A stretch of 35,285 nt of DNA from Acetatifactor sp. (GTDB lineage: Bacteria > Bacillota > Clostridia > Lachnospirales > Lachnospiraceae). Position 1 is the first letter of the stretch, and each line of letters begins with the position of its first letter. Shown here piece after piece: positions 17,611-25,882 of this stretch. The stretch spans positions 1 through 35,285 of the forward strand of contig JAFLRO010000025.1 of assembly GCA_022511425.1 (NCBI GenBank), read 5' to 3'. The position numbers were made by a program, and so were the translations under genes. The notes below the pieces were generated by a model. It was not told the origin of the DNA. It made no database searches and worked only from the letters and a program-made list of their open reading frames with translations.

Positions 17611-18774
17611 ATGGGTGCTTTTGACAATAAGGAATACAGAAATTTATTTTTGGAGAGCGGAAAGAGTGAACAGGAGATAGAAGAAAGACTTCAAGAGATA
17701 TGGAACACTTTTTTCTACGGCTCGGAGGAGGAGCGGATCTACCATCCTGTAGGTGATGACATGGGTTATCTGGAGGATACCGGTAATCATGATGCCCGTA
17801 CAGAGGGAATGTCTTACGGCATGATGATCTGTGTGCAGCTTAACAAAAAAGAAGAGTTCGATAGAATCTGGAAGTGGGCGTATACTTATATGTGGCAGAA
17901 ATCGGGCGAGAATGAGGGGTATTTTGCCTGGTCCTGCGCTTTAGACGGTAGAAAGAACGCAGAGGGGGCAGCTCCTGACGGAGAGGAATTCTTTGCCATG
18001 GCTCTTTTCTTTGCCTCCCACAGATGGGGTGACGGCGAGGGAATCTATTGCTATTCCGAGCATGCGAAAGCCATTCTGCGGGCAGGACTTCACAAAGGGG
18101 AGAACGGCCGCCCCGGTCAGCCCATGTGGAACCGTCACAACAAGCAGGTATTGTTTGTGCCGGGTATTGACTTTACGGATCCTTCTTATCATTTGCCGCA
18201 TTTTTATGAATTGTTTGCCCTCTGGGCGGATGAGGAAGACAGACCCTTCTGGAAAGAGGCCGCATCCGCAAGCAGAAAGTACCTGGTAAGCGCCTGTCAT
18301 CCCGTCACAGGAATGAACGCAGAATATGCGGAATTTGACGGCTCTCCCATGAGCAGAAAGCTTCCTTGGGCCAATGACCGGCATGACTGGTTTTACAGTG
18401 ACGCGTACCGGACAGTGGCAAATATCGGTCTGGATTATGCCTGGTTCGGTGTGGATGAGGGGCAGGCTGACGCAGCAGCCAAGCTACAGCGTTTTTTAGG
18501 AGATCGTGAAGAACCCTACAAGATTTACGAACTGGATGGCACCTGTTTAGAGGAGGATGCACTGCATCCTGTGGGGATGTTGGCGACTACAGCGCAGGGT
18601 GCGCTGGCTGTGATTGGCCGCAGCCAAAATGATCAGGAACAACAGACCGCTTGGCAGTGGGTGGAACGTTTTTGGCAGCAGCCCCTGCGACAGGGAGAAC
18701 GGAGGTATTATGATAATTGTCTGTATTTCTTTGCATACCTGGCCTTGAGCGGAAAATACAGAATCTGGGGATGA
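17611..18774 (+). CDS. Glycoside hydrolase family 8, probable reducing-end xylose-releasing exo-oligoxylanase
   Basis: This 387-residue enzyme lacks a signal peptide, so it works in the cytoplasm on imported xylo-oligosaccharides. The GH8 motif RTEGMSYGMM gives Glu65 as catalytic acid, and Asp264 in FYSDAYR sits where the GH8 base is expected. In characterised Rex enzymes the pair is near residues 70 and 263. Length and the DGEEFFAMAL block also fit Rex. No xylan transporter or xylosidase lies next to it. AGGAGG precedes the ATG by nine bases, and a terminator follows at 18809. Confidence 0.9.
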   Translation: MGAFDNKEYRNLFLESGKSEQEIEERLQEIWNTFFYGSEEERIYHPVGDDMGYLEDTGNHDARTEGMSYGMMICVQLNKKEEFDRIWKWAYTYMWQKSGENEGYFAWSCALDGRKNAEGAAPDGEEFFAMALFFASHRWGDGEGIYCYSEHAKAILRAGLHKGENGRPGQPMWNRHNKQVLFVPGIDFTDPSYHLPHFYELFALWADEEDRPFWKEAASASRKYLVSACHPVTGMNAEYAEFDGSPMSRKLPWANDRHDWFYSDAYRTVANIGLDYAWFGVDEGQADAAAKLQRFLGDREEPYKIYELDGTCLEEDALHPVGMLATTAQGALAVIGRSQNDQEQQTAWQWVERFWQQPLRQGERRYYDNCLYFFAYLALSGKYRIWG

Positions 18775-18781
18775 TGTAATA

Positions 18782-20239
18782 CTATCTCATACAAAGCTGA
18801 CAGGGAGGTACCCGGAGTAATATTGCTCCGGGTATTTTTGCGCAGATAGAGCTAAAGACGTGGCTTTGGAAATCATATGATGAGTCGTTAGAATTACTCT
18901 GTCCATACAACTCTTTTCCTGAAGAATAATTCTCACAAGGATCTTTTTCAAATAATACTTCCTGCCCTGTCAACCTAAAAATCACCGTCTCCTGAAGATC
19001 TGTACGATACACAGGAATCTCCATTTCCTCCAAAAGTGCCATCACCCGTTTTGAAGGGTGACCGTAATCATTATCCCGACCGCAGCTGATGATCGCATAA
19101 GAGGGTTTGATTGCCTCCAGAAATTCCGCGCTGGTAGATCCGGCGCTTCCGTGATGCCCCACCACCAACACATCGCTCTGAAGCGCTACTCCTTGTTCCA
19201 TCATTTCTGATTCACTGTTTTCTGATGCATCTCCCGTCAGGAGCAGTGTATTCTCTCCAAGACATACCCGAAGCACAATGGAATAGTCATTCTCATTTTC
19301 GTAGGAAGAGTCAATCGGCGCCAGAATCTGAAATTCCCCTGTTCCAAAGGAGTATGCAGTGCTGGGAACAGGGGAAGTGATTGAGAGTTCTTTTGCCTGG
19401 ACAGTCCGTTGGAAGGAAGAAAACAGCTTGGTATCAGTTTGGTAATTCGGTGCAATCAGGGTGTCTATCTCAAAAACATTTAAAGCGCCGATCACCCCTG
19501 CCAGGTGATCGGCGTCGTAATGAGAGACAACCACATAATCCAATCGGTCGATTCCCTGCTTTTGCAGATAGGATACTACAAAAGAGGAAGTTGAGCGACC
19601 ACCTCCATCATAGAGGAGGGTCTCGTCACCGCAGGTTAGGAACACGGAGAGACCTTGCCCAACATCCAGAACATGCACTTCCAATGTGGCATCTTCGCTT
19701 AGAAAGGTGTCTTGCGCTAATATATTCGGATTGTCACTGTCCGTTTCAGATACTTCGATCTGTGCTACAGGGGACGGAGTGTGCCATCTGAAAGAGGAGT
19801 CTGTCGGATTCCCGCTATTCCCACGATTTTGAAACCAGATGGCAGCTCCAAGGATGAGAAGCAGCAATAGAACTGCCAATATTGTGGATCCAATACTTTG
19901 TTTTCTGCGTGGTCTGGGCGACCTGTGTGACCTTGGCGGTCTGGGCGGAGCGCCGGGACCACCGTGGAAGCCAGGCCCACCGGGTCTCCCGGGTCCACCA
20001 GGTCCCCCGGAACCACCCGGACGGCCAGAGCCTTCGTGCGAGAATCTGACAGGGTTGGCAGCTGGTTTAGGATTAGAGCCGGTTGTTGGACGGCTCACAT
20101 GGCTGCCAGGGTTACCTCCTGTAGTTTTGTTTGCAGAAGAAGTTCCGGAAGATTTAGCAGTGCTGATATGGGATGTGCTTACCGGTCGGTCTTGTTGCCT
20201 GACAGTTGATTTTCCCTTTGGTTTGTTGACATCAGCCAT
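18782..20239 (-). CDS. Membrane-anchored ComEC/Rec2-like metallo-beta-lactamase-fold protein with a collagen-like stretch
   Basis: This 485-residue protein has four parts. Residues 1-68 are Ser/Thr/Asn-rich, about 70-100 hold imperfect Gly-Pro-rich triplets, and a basic stretch leads into one membrane helix (117-135). From about 186 an external metallo-beta-lactamase domain of the ComEC C-terminal type follows: VHVLDVGQG, the metal motif HYDADH (His240, Asp242, Asp244, His245), LLTGDAS and VGHHGS. Stand-alone proteins of this class are thought to be secreted nucleases or phosphodiesterases. AAGGAGG lies six bases before the ATG. The last 45-50 residues look unlike the family and cross the GH8 terminator, so the original stop may have been lost. 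Confidence 0.85.
   Translation of the reverse strand: MADVNKPKGKSTVRQQDRPVSTSHISTAKSSGTSSANKTTGGNPGSHVSRPTTGSNPKPAANPVRFSHEGSGRPGGSGGPGGPGRPGGPGFHGGPGAPPRPPRSHRSPRPRRKQSIGSTILAVLLLLLILGAAIWFQNRGNSGNPTDSSFRWHTPSPVAQIEVSETDSDNPNILAQDTFLSEDATLEVHVLDVGQGLSVFLTCGDETLLYDGGGRSTSSFVVSYLQKQGIDRLDYVVVSHYDADHLAGVIGALNVFEIDTLIAPNYQTDTKLFSSFQRTVQAKELSITSPVPSTAYSFGTGEFQILAPIDSSYENENDYSIVLRVCLGENTLLLTGDASENSESEMMEQGVALQSDVLVVGHHGSAGSTSAEFLEAIKPSYAIISCGRDNDYGHPSKRVMALLEEMEIPVYRTDLQETVIFRLTGQEVLFEKDPCENYSSGKELYGQSNSNDSSYDFQSHVFSSICAKIPGAILLRVPPCQLCMR
18809..18839 (+). terminator. Rho-independent terminator of the GH8 gene
   Basis: TACCCGGAG pairs perfectly with CTCCGGGTA, followed by five T. It lies inside the 3' end of the convergent minus-strand gene, whose last codons it encodes. 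Confidence 0.85.
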
Positions 20240-20366
20240 GTTTATCCTCCTTATGCAGGTTTTTTATCATTTTTAAACTTTCAGAATTTGTCGCTTTGGT
20301 GGTTTTACACCTTAATGATATGTTAATATAAAAAGTAAGCTTTTGCAATAGATGGTGAAAAAATAA

Positions 20367-20414
20367 CCAAATAGAAACCCCAATAGGATGTGTAAGGTTC
20401 CAAATAGGATGTGG
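20367..20414. repeat. Triple CCAAATAG-type direct repeat in a divergent promoter region
   Basis: CCAAATAG at 20367, CCAATAGGATGTG at 20380 and CCAAATAGGATGTG at 20400 lie in the gap between the divergent MBL-fold gene and the small protein gene. The two longer copies are about 20 bases apart, near two helical turns, as in binding sites for a dimeric regulator. They end 13 bases before the plus-strand -35 box. Confidence 0.55.
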
Positions 20415-20426
20415 AAAGTCCATCGC

Positions 20427-20455
20427 TTGACGAAAAAACACTTTTGCGTTATGCT
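20427..20455 (+). promoter_or_regulatory. Sigma-A promoter of the small conserved protein gene
   Basis: TTGACG (5 of 6) and TATGCT (4 of 6) are separated by 17 bases, about 40 bases before the start codon. Confidence 0.6.
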
Positions 20456-20495
20456 GAATAGCAGATTTGCAGCTTGCGACTAAGGAGATGATCAT

Positions 20496-20747
20496 TTGAG
20501 AAGGATGGAGTTTAAAATGGAACGATCGGGGCTTTTGGAGGTCGGTCAGAAGATTACTGTTACGGAAGGTGTGCTTCCCAGCAATTATTATTATACCATT
20601 GACCCTTCTCTTGCCATGTCTGTCAACATTCCTTTTCGGAACAGACTAAAGAGCCGGGAAGGCGTGGTGGTGGATGTAGTGGAAAATACAAGGGGCTTCT
20701 ATGTGACGGCAGAGTTTGACGAGCCGGAGACAGATGAGCATAAATAA
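20496..20747 (+). CDS. Small conserved protein of unknown function
   Basis: This 83-residue soluble protein has no motif I can name. The central part (VGQKITVTEGVLPSNYYYTI and the following 35 residues) looks like a small beta-rich domain, and the tail is acidic. I recall similar small proteins in Lachnospiraceae, always of unknown role. The start is debatable: TTG 20496 has a strong AAGGAG eight bases before it, while the in-frame ATGs at 20505 and 20517 lack a properly spaced site, so TTG is preferred. The ridA gene begins 27 bases after its stop, suggesting co-transcription from the promoter at 20427. Confidence 0.75.
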   Translation: MRRMEFKMERSGLLEVGQKITVTEGVLPSNYYYTIDPSLAMSVNIPFRNRLKSREGVVVDVVENTRGFYVTAEFDEPETDEHK

Positions 20748-20774
20748 TTTACTGAATTAAAGGAGGATTTTGCT

Positions 20775-21149
20775 ATGTTAAAGAAGGTTTCAACAGATAA
20801 AGCCCCAGCGGCTATCGGACCCTACTCACAGGGTATCATTATTAACGGATTACTGTTTGCGTCAGGTCAGATTCCCATTAATCCGGCTACGGGTGAAATT
20901 GAGGGATCCGACATTGTAGCACAGGCGGAGCAGGTGATGAAAAATATCGGCGCTGTACTTGAGGAAGCCGGAACCGGTTATGAGAATGTGGTGAAGACCA
21001 CCTGTTTCCTTGCAGATATGGGAGACTTTGCCACTTTCAATGAAGTATATGCCCGCTACTTTACGGAAAAGCCCGCCAGAAGCTGTGTGGCAGTAAAGAC
21101 CCTGCCTAAGAATGTGCTTTGTGAAGTGGAAGTGATTGCGGCAGTCTGA
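20775..21149 (+). CDS. ridA: RidA family reactive intermediate/imine deaminase
   Basis: This 124-residue protein hydrolyses reactive enamines and imines such as 2-aminoacrylate formed by PLP enzymes, protecting the cell from them. It is recognised over its full length: AIGPYSQG near the N-terminus, [10 protein letters not shown], and the C-terminal substrate-binding Arg in PARSCVAV followed by VEVIAAV. Length equals that of the trimeric family. AAAGGAGG lies about 7 bases before the ATG. Confidence 0.95.
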   Translation: MLKKVSTDKAPAAIGPYSQGIIINGLLFASGQIPINPATGEIEGSDIVAQAEQVMKNIGAVLEEAGTGYENVVKTTCFLADMGDFATFNEVYARYFTEKPARSCVAVKTLPKNVLCEVEVIAAV

Positions 21150-21277
21150 GAAAATTAAATTGTCTGCATAATTAAGCTTCATACATAATTTACAGATTAC
21201 GGCAGAAACTAACATACAAAAGGACTTAAGCTGCAAAGGCGGTTTACAGTCAAAGTATGAAAAAGGAGAATGCCGTG

Positions 21278-21634
21278 ATGGATTATTTGAATGCTTTTTG
21301 GGTGGGCGGAATGATCTGTGCCCTGGTACAGATATTGATGGAGAAGACGAAACTGATGCCGGGCCGTATCATGGTGCTTTTGGTGGTAACGGGGGCTGTC
21401 ATCGGTTTCCTGGACTGGTATGAGCCTTTTCAGGAGTTTGCAGGTGCAGGAGCCAGTGTGCCGCTGCTTGGTTTTGGCAATGTACTGATGAAGGGTGTGA
21501 AAGAGGCAGTGGATGAGCAAGGTTTTCTTGGACTGTTCGCCGGCGGTTTCAAAGCGGGGGCTGTTGGAACTGCGGCTGCACTGATCTTCGGATATCTTGC
21601 CAGCCTTATTTTCAAGCCTAAGATGAAAAAATAA
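21278..21634 (+). CDS. spoVAE: Stage V sporulation protein AE (SpoVAEb)
   Basis: This small, very hydrophobic protein of 118 residues is the membrane subunit of the SpoVA dipicolinate channel. The start MDYLNAFWVGGMICALVQIL and the GFGNVLMKGVKEAV and GLFAGGFKAGAVGTAAAL blocks are characteristic, with three or four membrane helices. ATG 21278 is chosen because AAGGAG lies nine bases before it; the in-frame ATG at 21257 comes before that site. CATACAA at 21213 resembles a sigma-G -10, but its -35 is poor. It is separated from spoVAD by four unrelated genes, one on the opposite strand. Confidence 0.93.
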   Translation: MDYLNAFWVGGMICALVQILMEKTKLMPGRIMVLLVVTGAVIGFLDWYEPFQEFAGAGASVPLLGFGNVLMKGVKEAVDEQGFLGLFAGGFKAGAVGTAAALIFGYLASLIFKPKMKK

Positions 21635-21681
21635 GGGATTTATCCCGGTGGAACAATTGGATTGGCATGACCTTAGAAGGA

Positions 21682-22182
21682 TCAAAGAATCTCGTAGGTG
21701 ATGCCCTCCCGATCCAGATACTTGACAAGAGCTCGGTCCCAGATGGCATCGGGCTCTTTTGACATGAGAAAGGTGTGGTATGCCGTGGCAGTGGTCAATA
21801 CCGCCTTTGTGCCATCATAGCGGATGTTTAGTGCCAGCGCTTTTACCTGTGCTGGATCCACATCACAGTTTTCCCTTTTTAGCAAAGCGACTGTCAATTC
21901 CGGTTTCAGCTGCAGGGTAAAGCGGAAAAACAGTGGAGTGCGTTTTCCCTTGATTAAATCAAAGCAGAGTCCCTTCAATTCGCTCCAGGGACGGAATTCC
22001 GACAATTCAGGAATACCCTCATTTCCTTCTTCGCGGAAAAAGTCCTTATTGATACGACCGTCGATGGTGAAGGTGTTGGCTGTACCGATCACGGCTTCCT
22101 CCAGCAAAAAGATGTCAAAGCTCTCCGAAGCCAGCAGGTGGTTCATAAAGTTTTTCATAGATGTGATCTGCAGTGCTGTCAT
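21682..22182 (-). CDS. Conserved protein of unknown function (possibly DUF5721)
   Basis: This protein of 166 residues is soluble and has no membrane helix or catalytic motif I can name. From memory it resembles a Lachnospiraceae family annotated DUF5721, but this is uncertain. Visible blocks are FMNHLLASESFDIFLLEEA near the start, a central LIKGKRTPLFFRFTLQL and a C-terminal TATAYHTFLMSKEPDAIWD. GGGAGG lies seven bases before the ATG. It sits 13 bases after a DUF1294 gene and is probably co-transcribed with it. Confidence 0.75.
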   Translation of the reverse strand: MTALQITSMKNFMNHLLASESFDIFLLEEAVIGTANTFTIDGRINKDFFREEGNEGIPELSEFRPWSELKGLCFDLIKGKRTPLFFRFTLQLKPELTVALLKRENCDVDPAQVKALALNIRYDGTKAVLTTATAYHTFLMSKEPDAIWDRALVKYLDREGITYEIL

Positions 22183-22195
22183 TGAGTTGCCTCCC

Positions 22196-22468
22196 TTAAA
22201 AAAGTATTTCCGATAAAATTAGTATGCCAAACAAAACCTGTACAACAAAAATTGCCGGTAGCCCATACCTGAAATACCAGTGTTTTGTCTTATGGTGAAA
22301 AAAATGCATCCCAAGCGTGCAGCCCAAGGCTCCGCCAATCAGTGCCACGGAAAACAAAGAAGCCTCCGAGATGCGCCAGGCACCCCGGATGGCTCTTTTT
22401 TTGTCCATGCCCATAATGAAAAAACCGATCAGATTTATAACCATCAAATATATTCCAAGGATAGTCAT
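22196..22468 (-). CDS. DUF1294 family membrane protein
   Basis: This 90-residue protein consists of about three membrane helices with the DUF1294 pattern: MGMDKKRAIRGAWRISEASL, then ALIGGALGCTLGMHFFHHKT and WYFRYGLP. The role of the family is unknown; in other proteins the domain is fused to cold-shock domains. A weak AAGGA precedes the ATG. Confidence 0.88.
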   Translation of the reverse strand: MTILGIYLMVINLIGFFIMGMDKKRAIRGAWRISEASLFSVALIGGALGCTLGMHFFHHKTKHWYFRYGLPAIFVVQVLFGILILSEILF

Positions 22469-22516
22469 GTCAGTGTTGTTCCTTAGCTGCTTCCGCCTGA
22501 AACATGGTTTTCCGTC

Positions 22517-23740
22517 CTAGAACAGCTTCTCACCCTGCTCCTGCATCTTCATGGCGCGAACCTTGCTGGACAGACCGAATAGATTGATAAAGCCTTCCGC
22601 GTCGTGGTGGTCGTATAGATCGCCGGTGGTGAAGGAGGCGATGCTCTCATTGTACAGAGTATAAGGGGAAGTGGTGCCGGCTTTAATAATGTTACCCTTA
22701 TAGAGCTTAAATTTCACTTCGCCCGTTACATACTTCTGAGTCTCCTCAATAAATGCCTGCTCTGCCTGACGTAAGGGGGTAAACCATTTTCCCTCGTACA
22801 CAAGGCTTGCAAAGCGGCTGCCCATCTCTTTTTTCAGGGCATAGGTATCGCGGTCAAGAATCAGCTCTTCCAGCTGCTGATGTGCCTCCATGAGGATGGT
22901 GCCGCCGGGGGTCTCATATACACCGCGGGATTTCATGCCTACTACACGATTCTCCACAATGTCAATGATACCGATGCCATGCTTGCCGCCCAGATCGTTC
23001 AAGGTGGAGATGATTTCGGAAACCTTCATCTTCTTTCCGTTTACGGAAGTGGGTACACCCTTCTCAAAGGTCATGGTCACATACTCGCCCTCATCGGGAG
23101 CCTTCTCAGGAGTGGTGCCCAGCACCAACAGATGCTCAAAGTTCGGCTCATTTGCGGGATTCTCCAGTTCCAGGCCCTCATGGCTGATGTGCCAGATGTT
23201 GCGGTCCCGGCTGTAGGAAGAGTCGGCGGAGAAGGGCAGGTGAATGCCGTGTGCCTCACAGTATGCAATTTCAGACTCACGGGAATCCATGGTCCACTTG
23301 TCGTTCCTCCATGCAGCAATAATTTTCAGGTCGGGAGCCAGAGCCTTGATGCCGAGCTCAAAACGGATCTGGTCGTTACCCTTGCCGGTAGCGCCGTGAC
23401 AAATAGCGGTAGCGCCCTCCTTGCGGGCAATCTCAACAAGCTTTTTGGCGATCAAAGGGCGGGCCATAGAAGTGCCAAGCAGGTACTTGTTCTCATAGAT
23501 GGCATTAGCCTGTACGCAGGGAACAATGTACTCGTCGCAGAATTCATCGATCACATTCTCAATGTACAGCTTGGACGCGCCACAGGACTTTGCGCGCTCC
23601 TCCAGACCGTCCAGTTCTTCGGCCTGCCCGCAGTCCACGCAGACACAGATCACTTCGTAATCAAAATTTTCTTTCAACCAGGGAATGATGGCGGTAGTAT
23701 CCAGACCGCCGGAATAAGCAAGAACTACTTTCTCTTTCAT
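22517..23740 (-). CDS. argG: Argininosuccinate synthase
   Basis: This 407-residue enzyme joins citrulline and aspartate with ATP to make argininosuccinate, the penultimate step of arginine synthesis. The N-terminal pyrophosphate loop AYSGGLDTT (8-16), the CVDCGQ block and [14 protein letters not shown] are characteristic. The frame is open 26 codons further upstream, but ATG 23740 has GGAGG nine bases before it and begins at the usual [11 protein letters not shown]. argH is not adjacent. Upstream are a good promoter and several ARG-box-like sites, so ArgR repression by arginine is likely. Confidence 0.97.
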   Translation of the reverse strand: MKEKVVLAYSGGLDTTAIIPWLKENFDYEVICVCVDCGQAEELDGLEERAKSCGASKLYIENVIDEFCDEYIVPCVQANAIYENKYLLGTSMARPLIAKKLVEIARKEGATAICHGATGKGNDQIRFELGIKALAPDLKIIAAWRNDKWTMDSRESEIAYCEAHGIHLPFSADSSYSRDRNIWHISHEGLELENPANEPNFEHLLVLGTTPEKAPDEGEYVTMTFEKGVPTSVNGKKMKVSEIISTLNDLGGKHGIGIIDIVENRVVGMKSRGVYETPGGTILMEAHQQLEELILDRDTYALKKEMGSRFASLVYEGKWFTPLRQAEQAFIEETQKYVTGEVKFKLYKGNIIKAGTTSPYTLYNESIASFTTGDLYDHHDAEGFINLFGLSSKVRAMKMQEQGEKLF

Positions 23741-23789
23741 TGTATAATGCCTCCGTTTAATATGTATTTTTGTTTTACAGTCTGAAACC

Positions 23790-23818
23790 ACTATACAACA
23801 GAAAATATGGAAATGCAA
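23790..23818 (-). promoter_or_regulatory. Sigma-A promoter of argG
   Basis: On the minus strand TTGCAT (23818-23813) and TATAGT (23795-23790) are separated by 17 bases, about 50 bases before the argG ATG. Confidence 0.65.
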
Positions 23819-23920
23819 GCATTAAATATGAATAAAAAACTAAGATTAATACATGTGAACGAGGAAAATATGCACAAAATGAATAATAATAACAATAAAA
23901 AGCATAAAAATGCATAAATA
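23819..23920 (-). promoter_or_regulatory. argG: ARG-box cluster upstream of argG
   Basis: Several AT-rich sites resemble the ArgR/AhrC box (core TGAATAAAAAT or its palindrome): GCATTAAATATGAAT at about 23819-23833, touching the -35; TGAATAATAATAA near 23880; and a palindromic GCATAAAAATGCAT at 23902-23915. Their number and position fit cooperative binding of ArgR hexamers. Confidence 0.6.
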
Positions 23921-23998
23921 AAGACACTAATACCACGAGAGAGAATTATTGTTGACAACAGGTAAACAGCCAGGTGGTTCTACCTAATAAATTACATG

Positions 23999-24064
23999 TT
24001 GACACACAACCGTATTAGCTTTATAATACGGTTATACAAACTGTACTATACGAATAATACGGTT
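23999..24064 (+). promoter_or_regulatory. Consensus promoter with overlapping palindromic operator for the GntR operon
   Basis: TTGACA (23999-24004) and TATAAT (24022-24027) match consensus exactly with 17 bases between. A perfect inverted repeat, AACCGTATTA (24008-24017) and TAATACGGTT (24024-24033), fills the spacer and covers the -10. A third TAATACGGTT half-site lies at 24055-24064. This is the layout of an autorepressed YtrA-type operator: bound regulator would block RNA polymerase. Confidence 0.8.
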
Positions 24065-24106
24065 TTAGGCTGATTGGACATAATCCTTATGAGGTAACGA
24101 ATAGAG

Positions 24107-24481
24107 ATGATTTCATTTGAGGAATTTATTTTGGATGACTCCGGCCCCATTTACCTTCAGATCATACGGTACATCAAGCAGGGAATTGCTTCCGGTGCGG
24201 TGGGAGACCAGGAGGAAGTTCCCTCCCGGAGGGCGCTGTCGGCTCTGTTGGGCGTGAATCCCAATACCATTCAAAAGGCCTACCACATTCTGGAGGAGGA
24301 GGGAGTGATCAGTTCCCACTCCGGAGCAAAGAGTTATACGAAAGTGGACGGGGAGACCGTGGAGCGGATCAGACGGGAGCTTCTGGAGAGTGATACAGGA
24401 GGCTGGATTCGAGCCATGAAGCAGCTTGGGATAGGAAAGACGGAGGCGATGGAGCTTGCGGAGAGCCTTTGGCAAGAGTAA
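24107..24481 (+). CDS. GntR-family transcriptional regulator, YtrA subfamily
   Basis: This 124-residue regulator has an N-terminal winged helix (PIYLQIIRYIKQGIASG, then SRRALSALLGVNPNTIQKAYHILEEEG) and only a short C-terminal dimerisation helix, as in the YtrA subfamily that controls ABC transporters. It is the first gene of such an operon and should repress it from the operator at 24008-24064. After the TAA the same frame continues for 15 sense codons as degenerate repeats of the C-terminal ESLWQE. A weak GAGG lies about 12 bases before the ATG. Confidence 0.9.
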   Translation: MISFEEFILDDSGPIYLQIIRYIKQGIASGAVGDQEEVPSRRALSALLGVNPNTIQKAYHILEEEGVISSHSGAKSYTKVDGETVERIRRELLESDTGGWIRAMKQLGIGKTEAMELAESLWQE

Positions 24482-24543
24482 GAGGAGCGTCTCTGGCAAG
24501 GCTATGAGGAGAGACCCTGGAATGATTGAGAGGAGAGATGTAT

Positions 24544-25365
24544 ATGGTAAAGACAAAAGGAAAACCGGTTCCGGAGAGGACCCGGCCAAGCGGCCGCCTG
24601 GCCAGGGAACTTTCCCTGTGGGCATTGCTTGCAAGGGGAAGCATATATAAGATATTGGCTATACTGGTTATTATGGCGGCGGGAGAATGCGTCCTGTTCA
24701 GGTGGAGCTTGATGCAAAAGATAGGACATGGCTGGTTTCAATTTGTCAGGTTTGAGACGATTTTTAGCGGAAATAGTCGATATGTTTTCCGCAACGGTTA
24801 TTTCATTTTATTTATAGCAGCCTTTTGTCTGATTTTTATAGTATTGCTGCGCTGTGAGACAGAGAACAGTAAAAGCAGGATCAGCTATACTCTGAGCAGG
24901 TTAAGAATCTCCAGACGTCATCTTTATCTGGTGAGGACGGCATATAATTTTTTATGCTTTTGTCTGCTGTTCGCAGTGCAGATTTGGAGCGTTCTGTTGA
25001 TGTGCAGGCTATATCGTGAGAGAATGCCGGGGCTTGTAGAACCCCAGTTTGAATTTCTGGTTTTCTACCGAATTCCTTTTCTTCATAATTTGCTGCCTTT
25101 AGCGGAGACAGCAAAGTGGGTGCGGAATCTTTTGGTAGTGCTCGCTCTGAGTGCTGGTTTGGCGGTGAGCCTGGAACAGCGGAATTTAACCCCATATTGG
25201 GCTTTGCTGGTCCTAAATGCCGAAGGATATGTTGCTGATGTAGGATTTCAAGGGGTAGATCTGACGATTGACATCGTCTTTGGCATTGCGCTTCTGGTGG
25301 CGGTGCTCAAGATATTCGGAATCTGGGACAGCAACGCAGATATACGGGAACCGGGGGAAGAGTAG
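24544..25365 (+). CDS. Membrane protein, probable ABC transporter permease subunit
   Basis: This 273-residue protein has about five or six predicted membrane segments and a basic N-terminus; I recognise no named family. An ABC-2-type permease role is inferred from its place between a YtrA-like regulator and an ABC ATPase. The loop LSRLRISRRHLYLVRTAYN, just after a membrane helix, resembles the coupling-helix region of such permeases. ATG 24544 is chosen because AGGAG lies eight bases before it; the ATG at 24538 is too close to that site. The next gene starts 31 bases after the stop. Confidence 0.75.
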   Translation: MVKTKGKPVPERTRPSGRLARELSLWALLARGSIYKILAILVIMAAGECVLFRWSLMQKIGHGWFQFVRFETIFSGNSRYVFRNGYFILFIAAFCLIFIVLLRCETENSKSRISYTLSRLRISRRHLYLVRTAYNFLCFCLLFAVQIWSVLLMCRLYRERMPGLVEPQFEFLVFYRIPFLHNLLPLAETAKWVRNLLVVLALSAGLAVSLEQRNLTPYWALLVLNAEGYVADVGFQGVDLTIDIVFGIALLVAVLKIFGIWDSNADIREPGEE

Positions 25366-25396
25366 TGTTGCGGCGGTGCCGCTGAAAAGAGGCAGT

Positions 25397-25867
25397 ATGG
25401 AAAGAATCGAGAAGCTTTATCCGCCCGGGTATGAGTGGCAGGACGAATGGAAGGTAACGGGATGTCTTTTGGGATTAGCCTTTGTCCTGAGTTGGCAGTA
25501 CCTGTTCCGGCTGGGCCGCATGACCAGTGGATTATATTGGTATGAGGGCGGGAAAAGGTTTGTGAGAGCGGAGGTAATGGCTGAATCCTATGCGGAAGTG
25601 GTGGGAAACAGTTGGATGTGGTTTTTGCTCCCAATTGTGTTTTTGGCGGTGATGGCGGTGTGGCATTATGCCAGTTACTGGCAGTATACAAGGAGTATCT
25701 ATGTGATGCGCAGACTTCCTCGGCGGGGAGTGGTGCTTGCAAGCTGCGTTCAGGGACCTCTGCTCTGTGCGGCGGTGTTGGTCCTGGCAACCGTGCTCTT
25801 ATATGTACTATATCTGGGGTTGTACTGGATAACTGTGCCGACGGAGTGTATGCCGCGGTTATATTGA
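25397..25867 (+). CDS. Small membrane protein in the Ytr-like operon
   Basis: This 156-residue protein has three clear hydrophobic segments (around residues 23-42, 76-92 and 118-145), with a short external stretch holding GLYWYEGGKRFVRAE after the first. I do not recognise the family. Its place between a permease-like gene and the ATPase suggests a second channel subunit. The frame is open upstream into the preceding gene, but ATG 25397 has AGAGG just before it and gives a plausible cytoplasmic N-terminus (MERIEKLYPPGYEW). It may be a truncated permease half. Confidence 0.7.
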   Translation: MERIEKLYPPGYEWQDEWKVTGCLLGLAFVLSWQYLFRLGRMTSGLYWYEGGKRFVRAEVMAESYAEVVGNSWMWFLLPIVFLAVMAVWHYASYWQYTRSIYVMRRLPRRGVVLASCVQGPLLCAAVLVLATVLLYVLYLGLYWITVPTECMPRLY

Positions 25868-25882
25868 GAGAGGATGATGGAT

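Noticed and set aside
19839..20276. Plus-strand frame with a collagen-like Gly-Pro repeat
   Set aside because: Gly-Pro codons read as Gly-Pro on both strands; this is the antisense shadow of the MBL-fold gene, which has a strong ribosome binding site and a catalytic domain.
22880..23785. 301-codon plus-strand frame opposite argG
   Set aside because: It is the antisense of a highly conserved enzyme gene and shows no domain of its own.
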